Positions 1-6,700 of a DNA stretch of 6,813 nt are shown here, piece by piece (the first letter of the stretch is position 1; each line of letters begins with the position of its first letter). Position numbers and translations under genes: made by a program. Origin of the DNA: Bacteroidales bacterium. GTDB lineage: Bacteria > Bacteroidota > Bacteroidia > Bacteroidales > WCHB1-69. Location of the stretch: the NCBI GenBank assembly GCA_031273515.1, contig JAISRU010000182.1, positions 1 through 6,813 on the forward strand. The letters are read 5' to 3'. Below the pieces are notes generated by a model. It did not search any database and was not told where the DNA came from. It saw only the letters and a program-made list of their open reading frames with translations.

Positions 1-1
1 C

Positions 2-73
2 CAAAACCTGATAGAACAAAACATCGTCACCACCGGTAAATTCCATAAAATCAATTATAAAGAAGAAAATTAA
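2..73 (+). CDS. C-terminal end of an unidentified upstream gene (partial)
   Basis: A reading frame is open from the left edge of the window and stops with TAA at 71-73, giving 23 residues that begin QNLIEQNIV and end INYKEEN. The pattern of a short helix (NLIEQNIV), then TTGKFHK, then a strand-like KINYKE resembles the last helix and wing of a winged-helix domain, but 23 residues cannot identify a family. It lies 19 bases before the RhuM-like fragment on the same strand, so the two could have been co-transcribed. The alternative is a chance open stretch in AT-rich DNA; the bases left of the window would settle this. Confidence 0.35.
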   Translation, partial: QNLIEQNIVTTGKFHKINYKEEN

Positions 74-92
74 AAAAAATAGGAAATCAATT

Positions 93-275
93 ATGAATAA
101 AAAAGACAAAAAACTTTGGCTAACACAAAAGATGTTGGCGACTTTATATGACGTTAAAATCAACACTGTTAATTATCACATTAAAAAGATATTTGACGAC
201 AGGGAATTAGAACTGGCGGAAACTATTCGAAATTTTCGAATAGTTCAAATCGAGGGGAACAAAGAAGTTGGTTGA
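93..275 (+). pseudogene. RhuM-family N-terminal fragment, probably a broken gene
   Basis: The 60-residue frame starts at ATG 93 and stops at TGA 273-275. Residues 8-58 (LWLTQKMLATLYDV, then VNYHIKKIFDD, then TIRNFRIVQIEGNKEV) match the conserved N-terminus of the RhuM family, a putative DNA-binding protein found on genomic islands, often near phage or restriction genes. This part looks like a helix-turn-helix, with LTQKMLATLY followed by a NTVNYHIKKIF recognition helix. Full RhuM proteins run to roughly 300 residues or more and continue after the NKEV-like motif; here the frame ends two codons later. I could not recognise the missing part in the other two frames downstream, so the loss looks like deletion or advanced decay and not one frameshift. 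Family assignment is from memory of the motif. A short functional regulator cannot be excluded. Confidence 0.62.
221..245. repeat. Perfect 12-bp inverted repeat around one central base
   Basis: The left arm AACTATTCGAAA (221-232) is followed by a single T (233) and then the exact reverse complement TTTCGAATAGTT (234-245). It lies inside the RhuM-like fragment, where it encodes residues TIRNFRIV. The peptide is itself quasi-symmetric at codon level (ACT-ATT-CGA against CGA-ATA-GTT), so the palindrome could be a by-product of conserved residues. It could equally serve as a binding site for a dimeric helix-turn-helix protein. The sequence symmetry is certain; any function is not. Confidence 0.9.
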
Positions 276-580
276 TTTCTCCGAGTTCCTACGGAAAAGA
301 ATTAGTGTATTTGCAGAAAAAATCGGTTGAGATATACGAAAACAGTTCTCTTGTCCGTTAAACAATACCTACAAAAACACATATCGAACATGAAAATAAA
401 AATCGTATTGAGTGAGAATATATACGGAGATATACAATATTTTCAAATCTTATTTGTCTTTGTAGGAGGAGGTGGAGTGGCGTGGAATAAAAATGTTTTT
501 TTAGATTAGATTATTAAAAGATTAAAGACGAACAGAATGCTCTCTCTTGGAGAAGCTGCAAAACGAGTTTAGTATTTAGT
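276..580. other. Stretch without a convincing gene between the RhuM fragment and the acyltransferase
   Basis: This 305-base stretch is AT-rich and all frames are short. Two frames continue briefly past the RhuM-like stop: one encodes DFSEFLRKRISVFAEKIG and ends at 328-330, the other encodes LISPSSYGKELVYLQKKS and ends at 359-361. Neither is recognisable. A 60-codon frame from a TTG at 327 to 509 resembles no protein I know. The 9-mer GAGATATAC occurs at 329-337 and 427-435. A G-rich patch, AGGAGGAGGTGGAGTGG, lies around 464-480. I see no clear Bacteroides-type promoter (TTTG then TAnnTTTG at usual spacing), although the promoter for the acyltransferase operon should lie here or further upstream. 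It is best read as decayed accessory sequence plus a leader. Confidence 0.5.
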
Positions 581-1990
581 ATGGCAAAAAAGAGAAACAC
601 ACAAATGACATTGCCTGTAACAGGGTTTGATATTTTCAGCCGATATATACGTTTCTTTCACGACAATATCTATTACAGAAAGGTATATACGGAAAAGAAG
701 GAAAACATTCCTTCGGATGTGCCTCTGATGATAGTATCCAATCACCAAAACGGTCTGAACGATGCTCTGGGACTTTTTTTCTCTGTTCGTTCGGCAACAA
801 ACAGGAGAGTCAAAATGATTACACGAGCCGATGTTTTTCAATATCCTTTTGCCCGTCGTTTTTTACGATGGTTGGGACTTTTGCCTGCTTTTCGATTGTC
901 TTTCGAGGGAGAAGAGTCTTTGGCTAACAATGCCGAAACTTTCGCCCTGACAGAAGAAGAACTGCTCAACAATGGAACTATTGTTGTCTTCCCAGAAGCA
1001 GGACATCAGGATAAACGATGGTTGGGGAAATTTTCACATGGCTATCTTCGTATTCTCTTTGAAGCGGCGGCAAAAAGCAATTTCGAAAAGGAATTGTTTA
1101 TTTTACCTTCGTGCAATCATTATTCCGACTATTTTGGTCTGCAGGAACAACTGCTGATCAGGTATGGAACGCCTGTGTCGATTGCTCCTTATTACGAACT
1201 CTATCAAACAAAACCCCGAACCGCACAACGACAACTGAATGCGCTGATATGGAAACAAATTTCCGACATGATGCTCAATATTACCGATTTGGATAATTAT
1301 TCGACCATCGATTATCTGAGAAATACCTACGGAATACGCTATGCCGAAGCAAAAGGATTTAATCCCGACAGTCTGCCGGAAAAACTGAACGCCGATAAAC
1401 AATTGTTCGCCCGATTGAAAACCCTGAAAGAAAATCGTAAAGAACTGATAGAACCTCTTTATGACGATGTTGCAACATTGGAAAAACAAACAAAAAAGTC
1501 GAGAATAAACGACCGAAACTTTGAAATACCCATTGCTTTATCTAAAATGATTCTGAGCAGTTTACTCTTGATTGTCTTGTTTCCTGTTTTTGTTGTTTCT
1601 CTCATTCCCAACGGATTAATATGGCTTATTCCCTGTTTGATAACAGGCAAAATAAAAGACAGCATGTTGCATAGCTCAATCCGATTGGTTGTAAGTCTGT
1701 TGCTTACAGTACCTCTTTTCTATGGATTGACGTTTCTTTTGGTATGGTTTTTTACAAAATCGCTCATTATTGCCCTTTTCCATTTGCTGTGTTTGCCTTT
1801 TTTGGGCGTATTTGCGTGGCGTTACACGAAAACATGGGACAAATGGATAGACAAAATGCGGTTTTATCGCTTAACTAAAACAGGACAATTGAACGATTTA
1901 ATTCAATTGAGATCAAACATATACCGATTATTGGATAAACTGTTGGATATTTCCGACAACAAAAAATACAAATTAAAAACGGAATTATAA
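581..1990 (+). CDS. Membrane-anchored lysophospholipid acyltransferase family protein (PlsC-like)
   Basis: This 469-residue protein has the LPLAT/PlsC fold, whose members move an acyl chain from acyl-ACP or acyl-CoA to a lipid hydroxyl at the inner face of the cytoplasmic membrane. The first block is SNHQNGLND with His55 and Asp61, which is the H-x5-D spacing of the 'NHPNxLxD' subgroup and not the classical H-x4-D. The acyl-acceptor block is FPEAGH at 137-142, where Ala140 stands where FPEGTR-type enzymes have Gly; LPAFR (101-105) and FILPSCNHYSDYF (about 173-185) fit the remaining blocks. About 130 mostly soluble residues follow, then two strongly hydrophobic stretches (about 319-354 and 367-411) and a basic tail. 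It is far longer than a minimal PlsC of about 240 residues. ATG 581 is the natural start because no good in-frame alternative lies before the His-Asp block; there is no clear Shine-Dalgarno sequence. The next gene begins 41 bases downstream. Given the ketoacyl synthase and ACP beside it, it probably acylates a special lipid, not general phospholipid. The substrate is unknown. Confidence 0.86.
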   Translation: MAKKRNTQMTLPVTGFDIFSRYIRFFHDNIYYRKVYTEKKENIPSDVPLMIVSNHQNGLNDALGLFFSVRSATNRRVKMITRADVFQYPFARRFLRWLGLLPAFRLSFEGEESLANNAETFALTEEELLNNGTIVVFPEAGHQDKRWLGKFSHGYLRILFEAAAKSNFEKELFILPSCNHYSDYFGLQEQLLIRYGTPVSIAPYYELYQTKPRTAQRQLNALIWKQISDMMLNITDLDNYSTIDYLRNTYGIRYAEAKGFNPDSLPEKLNADKQLFARLKTLKENRKELIEPLYDDVATLEKQTKKSRINDRNFEIPIALSKMILSSLLLIVLFPVFVVSLIPNGLIWLIPCLITGKIKDSMLHSSIRLVVSLLLTVPLFYGLTFLLVWFFTKSLIIALFHLLCLPFLGVFAWRYTKTWDKWIDKMRFYRLTKTGQLNDLIQLRSNIYRLLDKLLDISDNKKYKLKTEL

Positions 1991-2031
1991 ATTTACAGAT
2001 ACATTGAATAAAACAGAGAGTAGGTATTGAT

Positions 2032-3258
2032 ATGGAGAGAAGAGTCGTAATTACAGGTATGGGGATTTATTCCTGTCTGGGTGAAAATCTGGAAGAGGTT
2101 AAAAATTCGCTCTATCATGGAAGATCAGGAATAATATTCGACCCAACACGCAAAGAATTGGGATTTCGTTCGGGATTGACGGCAAATATAGAAATTCCCA
2201 ATTTGAAAGGTATTCTTAGTCGTAATCAACGGGTATATCTTCCCGAACAGGGACATTATGCATACGCCGCCACTGTCGAAGCGCTAAAAAATGCAGGATT
2301 GGAACAGGATTATTTAGATACTCACGAAGTCGGACTTTTATACGGAAACGACAGCAGCGCCGATGCTGTTGTGAAAAGCGTTGACATTATGCGGGAGAAA
2401 AAAGATACTACGCTAATCGGTTCGGGAGCTATTTTTCAATCGATGAACTCGACGGTCAGCATGAATTTGGCATGTATCTTTAAGTTGAAAGGGGTCAATC
2501 TTACCATTTCGGGAGCTTGTGCAAGCGGTTCTCATGCCATTGGATTAGGAAGTCTGCTTATTCGCTGGGGATTGCAGGATTGCATTATCTGCGGAGGCGC
2601 ACAGGAAGTAAATCCTTTTTCTATCGGCAGTTTCGATGGGATCAGCGCTTTTTCCGTGCGGGAAGACGAACCGACAAAAGCCTCCCGTCCCTTCGATCGC
2701 GACAGAGATGGATTGGTTCCCGGAGGAGGCGCCGCTACAGTTATTATCGAAAGTTATGAAACGGCTCTCAAACGGGGTGCGCCCATCTTAGCCGAAATTT
2801 GCGGTTATGGATTTTCGTCCAATGGAGATCATATCTCTGTTCCGAATATAGAAGGTCCGGGACGTTCTTTACAAATGGCTATCCGAGAAGCAAAAATGAA
2901 TATTCGCGACATCGGATACATCAATGCCCATGCAACTTCTACTCCTCTGGGGGACAAGAACGAAGCTAAAGCGATTGACAGCATATTCGGAAACTGTAAA
3001 CCCGAAGTTACGTCGACCAAATCCATGACAGGACACGAAATGTGGATGGCTGGAGCAAGTGAAATCATCTATTCGATGCTGATGATGCAAAACGATTTTA
3101 TTGCTCCCAATCTGAATTTTGAAAATCCAGACGAAGATACGGTAAAATTAAACATCCCATCGGTTCGGATTGACAAACATTTTGATATTTTTCTGTCCAA
3201 TTCGTTCGGATTTGGCGGGACTAATTCAACACTGATAGTAAAAAGAATAATAAGTTAA
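2032..3258 (+). CDS. FabB-type beta-ketoacyl-ACP synthase
   Basis: This 408-residue condensing enzyme extends an acyl chain by two carbons, by decarboxylative Claisen condensation of an acyl group with malonyl-ACP in the cytosol. The Cys-His-His triad is intact: Cys163 in GACASGSHAIG, His300 in NAHATSTPLGD (298-308) and His335 in STKSMTGH (328-335). The glycine-rich SFGFGGTN lies at 391-398, and RPFDRDRDGLVPGGGA (219-234) is the usual FabB/FabF block. Length and N-terminus (RRVVITGMGIYSCLG) are those of a complete family member. HATSTP replaces the commoner HGTSTP, a variant also known in mycobacterial KasA. GHEMWMAGASE after the second histidine is close to what I recall from Bacteroides FabB-like proteins. 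The ACP gene starts 21 bases after the stop, which suggests a dedicated synthase-carrier pair. It is a chain-elongating KAS I/II type and not a FabH starter enzyme or a chain-length factor, because Cys163 is retained. Housekeeping fatty acid synthesis remains possible. Confidence 0.95.
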   Translation: MERRVVITGMGIYSCLGENLEEVKNSLYHGRSGIIFDPTRKELGFRSGLTANIEIPNLKGILSRNQRVYLPEQGHYAYAATVEALKNAGLEQDYLDTHEVGLLYGNDSSADAVVKSVDIMREKKDTTLIGSGAIFQSMNSTVSMNLACIFKLKGVNLTISGACASGSHAIGLGSLLIRWGLQDCIICGGAQEVNPFSIGSFDGISAFSVREDEPTKASRPFDRDRDGLVPGGGAATVIIESYETALKRGAPILAEICGYGFSSNGDHISVPNIEGPGRSLQMAIREAKMNIRDIGYINAHATSTPLGDKNEAKAIDSIFGNCKPEVTSTKSMTGHEMWMAGASEIIYSMLMMQNDFIAPNLNFENPDEDTVKLNIPSVRIDKHFDIFLSNSFGFGGTNSTLIVKRIIS

Positions 3259-3279
3259 TGAATATAAAAATCTAAAAGA

Positions 3280-3528
3280 ATGGAGAAACAGGAATTTATA
3301 AAACAGGTAAATGAAGTTCTGGCAAAAGAGTTTGAAACAGAAATATCGGCAATCACGCCGGAAGCGGACATTAAAGAAACGCTGGAATTAGACAGTTTAA
3401 GTTTAGTCGATATGGTGGCTTTGATAGAACACACTTTCGGCGTAAAGATAAAAGGACAGGAAATCACTACCGTCAAAACGTTTGAAAATCTGTACGATTT
3501 TATTTACGAACGATTGAACCAGAAATAA
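3280..3528 (+). CDS. Acyl carrier protein
   Basis: This 82-residue protein is a type II acyl carrier protein. LELDSLSLVDM (35-45) contains Ser39 in the DSL motif that receives 4'-phosphopantetheine, at the start of helix II. Acidic residues around helix II, the hydrophobic spacing of helices I to III and the C-terminal FENLYDFIYERL helix are all typical, and the length is normal. Housekeeping bacterial ACPs usually carry DSLDxVEL after the serine; here it is DSLSLVDMVALIE, a divergence common in specialised carriers of secondary-metabolite or lipid loci. The start ATG 3280 follows an A-rich leader (TATAAAAATCTAAAAGA) in place of a Shine-Dalgarno sequence, as is usual in Bacteroidota. It is separated from the ketoacyl synthase by 21 bases and is the last gene before a repeat-bearing spacer. 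It probably holds the growing chain for that synthase and donates it to the acyltransferase encoded at 581-1990. Confidence 0.94.
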   Translation: MEKQEFIKQVNEVLAKEFETEISAITPEADIKETLELDSLSLVDMVALIEHTFGVKIKGQEITTVKTFENLYDFIYERLNQK

Positions 3529-3593
3529 TCCTGACGAATAATTGTTTGAAGCAAGATTTCATTTAATTGAAACACCCATGACTAAATGAGCCG

Positions 3594-3664
3594 GTGGCAA
3601 TCCATGATAGCCGTAAACACAAAGGAAACAAAGAAGATTACTAACGAGTATTCTGGATTGCCAC
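3594..3664. repeat. 11-bp inverted repeat enclosing 49 bases
   Basis: GTGGCAATCCA at 3594-3604 is the exact reverse complement of TGGATTGCCAC at 3654-3664. The match ends at exactly 11 bases on both sides. The interior (3605-3653) has no gene. The arms could be the ends of a small non-autonomous element or two head-to-head copies of a dispersed repeat; the right arm continues into the palindromic unit at 3654-3690, whereas the left does not. The pairing is seen directly; the interpretation is inferred. Confidence 0.85.
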
Positions 3665-3690
3665 GTCGCTTCGCTCCTCGCAATGACGTG
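3654..3690. repeat. REP-like palindromic intergenic repeat
   Basis: The unit TGGATTGCCACGTCGCTTCG, continuing through CTCCTCGCAATGACGTG, has two alternative foldings. CACGTC (3662-3667) pairs with GACGTG (3685-3690) around a 17-base loop, and ATTGC (3657-3661) pairs with GCAAT (3680-3684). It is markedly more GC-rich than its surroundings. Its 'attgccacgtcgcttcgctcctcgcaatgac' theme, described here only by pattern, is one I associate with dispersed intergenic repeats in many bacterial genomes, including Bacteroidota. Copy number in this genome cannot be judged from one window. It lies 98 bases before the exporter start. Confidence 0.68.
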
Positions 3691-3720
3691 TGAACAAGCA
3701 CAATGCCGTCTTAATTATTT

Positions 3721-3756
3721 AATCATGTCAATCCTCAAATCTTGTAAATCCTGATT
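3721..3756. repeat. Four degenerate 9-bp tandem units (AATCCTGTA-like)
   Basis: Four consecutive 9-mers share an (A)ATCxTxxA core: AATCATGTC (3721-3729), AATCCTCAA (3730-3738), ATCTTGTAA (3739-3747) and ATCCTGATT (3748-3756). The pattern resembles the 'aatcctgtaaatcctg' dispersed intergenic repeats that I recall from Bacteroidota and Spirochaetes. It ends 32 bases before the GTG start of the exporter, so it probably lies in that gene's leader or promoter region. The units are imperfect, so a weak low-complexity origin is the alternative. Confidence 0.55.
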
Positions 3757-3788
3757 CAGACAATTACAATAATAAAAAAATTAAGCAA

Positions 3789-6700
3789 GTGACAAAGTTT
3801 ACAATTTCAGCATATCGGTTTTTTAAAAGACATAGACTGTTGTTCTATCTCATTCTGATTTCGACAACTGTCTTTTTTACTTTTTTCAGTTTAAAAATCA
3901 CGTTTGAAGAGGATCTTTCCAAATTGTTGCCTTCTGTGGAAAAAGGAGGAGCGGAACAATTGGTCTTTTCCAATCTCAAGGTAAAGGATAAAATATTTAT
4001 ACTCTTTCGTGCGACTTCGCAAGATATGCAACCCGACGACATGACGGATATTTGCGATAAGTTTATTCGGAATTTATCGGACAAAGATACTGTCTACAAT
4101 GCCATACACAATGTATTGTACCGCATTGACGAAAGTGTTTTTCAAAACGGAATTGATTTTCTCTACGACAATGTGCCTGTCTTTTTGGACTCCGTGCATT
4201 ATCCGCAATTAGACGCTCTCATGGAAAAAGAACAGCTTGCAAAACAGATGGAAGAGAATTATTCCACTTTAATTTCTCCTGCGGGCATGGCGTTTAAAGA
4301 TATTATCGTCAAAGATCCCATTGGGATGCGCAATATGTTCGGTTCATTGATTGAAAATATCGGGAATGGGCTCGGAGGAAATTATATTTTTTATAACAAT
4401 CACATTTTTACTGCCGATACGTCGATTGTCCTTGCTTTTCTTGCTCCGAATTTCAAATCGTTTGACTCCAAACAGAACATTCGCTTGGATAAGATGATAA
4501 AAGACGAAATTAAATCGTTTCGGAAACAACATGCAGGTATCGAAATACTGTATCACGGGTCGCCTGTTCAGGGGGTGTATAATTCAGGACGCATCAAACA
4601 GGATTTATTACTGACAATTTCGGTTTCGCTGGTTTTGATATTTGTCATTCTGATAATTTGTTTCCGAAACAAGTCCACATTGGTCTATCTGATACTTCCC
4701 GTTATCTACGGAACTGTTTTTGCGCTGGCAATCATGTATCTGATTAAAGGGAGTATGTCGTTGATGGCAATGGGCATCGGGGCTGTTGTGATGGGCGTCG
4801 CTTTTAGTTACTGTCTGCATGTTATCACGCATTTCAAATACGTGAACGATCCCGAGAAAGTATTGAACGACCAGACTGTTCCCGTCATTTTAGGTTCTTT
4901 AACCACCATCGGAGCTTTCTTGGGATTGATGTTCACCAAATCGGAATTACTGAGGGATTTCGGACTGTTTGCATCGCTCGGACTGACAGGAACTACGCTG
5001 TTTTGTTTGTTTTTTCTTCCTCCGTTTTTCAACATGAAGACCAATCGGAAATCGGAAAAAGCATTTCGGGCGCTTGAAAAGATCAATTCGTTTCCTTTTG
5101 AAAAACAAAGGGTACTTATTGTTCTGATTATCCTGTTGAGCATTGGTGGAATTGTTTTTTCTGGAGACGTTAAGTTTGATTCCAATTTGCGACATATCGG
5201 TTATCATCATAAAAAGATTGTTCGTTCGCAGGAATTGCTTTCGTCTAAGGCGACCAACAATCAGGCAACTATTTATTTTGCTGCTGTGTCGGAGAATTTG
5301 GATTCGGCGCTGATTGGGGGCAGACAACTGTGTAAGAAATTGGATCAGTTGGTGGAATGCAACAAAATAAAAGGATATTCTGCCGCTTTTTCTTTATTTA
5401 TACCGGAGGCAGAACAGCAAAGACGCATCGACCTGTGGAATAACTATTGGACTGATCAAAAAAAAGCAGACATCCGTCAGTTGGTAACGGCAACAGGGAC
5501 AGATTATCAATTTTTGTCCGGCACGTTTACTCCTTTTTTCGACCTGCTCGATACGGAATACAGTCCTGTTTCTTTGTACGAATCCGGAATTATTCCTCCC
5601 GAAGTAGCAGAAAACATCATTGAATATACGGATAATAAATATTTAGTATTCATTCCCGTGCAGATGAACAGGGACGATTTGTCTGAAATAGGCGACAGTG
5701 TAGTTTCTGCCGGCGCTAATTTTGTTGTGATTGATCCGATGTATTACACCAATGACATGGTGAAAATCATTCACAACGATTTCATTATCACGCTTGCCAT
5801 TTCTTCTGTTTTTGTGTTGATCGTGCTTTTGATTTCTTTTAGAAGCATCATTTTGGCGATACTTGCTTTCTTACCCATGGGACTTAGCTGGTATATTCTC
5901 TTGGGTATCATGGCTGTTTTCGGAATGGAATTTAATTTGATCAACATTGTTATTTCCACATTTATCTTTGGCATCGGCGTAGATTACAGTATTTTTATTA
6001 TGGACGGACTATTAATCAGGTATCGAACCAAAGAACCTGTTTTGATATATCACAAAACGGCAATATTCTTTTCTGCCGTTATTTTGATGATTGTGATTAC
6101 TTCGTTACTTTTCGCTATTCATCCTGCGATTTCGTCGATTGGATTATCTGCTTTAATCGGGATGGGGGCTACGATAATCATTGCCTATTCTCTTCAGCCT
6201 TATCTGTTTAATCTATTAATCACCAATCGGACGGAGCAAAAGAAATCGCCCATTGCGCTTGCATGGCTCTTCAGCTTGTCGAAAGCGGAACTTCCGAGTC
6301 GAAAATTGAAAAATAATTATTTATACAAAGGTCATCAGCTCAGACATCGGTTGGATAAAGAACTGAAACAGACGACTAATTATAAACTGCTCTCCGAAAC
6401 GCTGCATGATACGAAGTCTCTGCTTGATTACGGATGCAGTTATGGTTATACGTCTTATTATGCGTCCATCATTGCGCCTGACGCCTCTATTGTTGGATTC
6501 GACGCCTGTACGGAAGACCTTACAATCGCCGATAATTGTTATCAGAAGACAGATCGTATGCACTTCACTTCCGACGTATCCGTCTTAAACGAGGAATATG
6601 AAACGTTGATAATCCATAAAGATTTTCCGATTTCGGATGAGTCTGTGTTGAGCGGTTTATTTGCTCATGCAAAGGTCGTCGTTTTGAGAAAGAACACAAC

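Noticed and set aside
327..509. 60-codon frame with a TTG start in the leader of the acyltransferase
   Set aside because: The start is weak, the product matches no family I recognise, and it lies in a stretch where all frames are of similar chance length.
440..580. Bacteroides-type promoter upstream of the acyltransferase
   Set aside because: TTTG-like words occur, but no TTTG and TAnnTTTG pair at proper spacing is convincing.
1103..1489. 128-codon reverse-strand frame inside the acyltransferase
   Set aside because: It overlaps a well-supported + strand gene with conserved motifs, is rich in Cys, Ile and Phe, and shows no domain; it is an antisense shadow.
2517..2759. 80-codon + strand frame inside the ketoacyl synthase
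   Set aside because: It is an out-of-frame reading of the active-site region, with an Arg- and Ser-rich product that has no family character.
3557..3572. TTTCA/TGAAA hairpin after the ACP gene considered as a terminator
   Set aside because: The stem has only five AT-rich pairs and no T-tract follows, so it is too weak to call an intrinsic terminator.
3594..3690. CRISPR array or complete insertion sequence in the repeat-bearing spacer
   Set aside because: There are no regularly spaced direct repeats with unique spacers, and no transposase frame or target-site duplication.
4808..5327. Two overlapping reverse-strand frames of about 125 codons inside the exporter
   Set aside because: They mirror hydrophobic-helix codons of the exporter and contain no recognisable motif.
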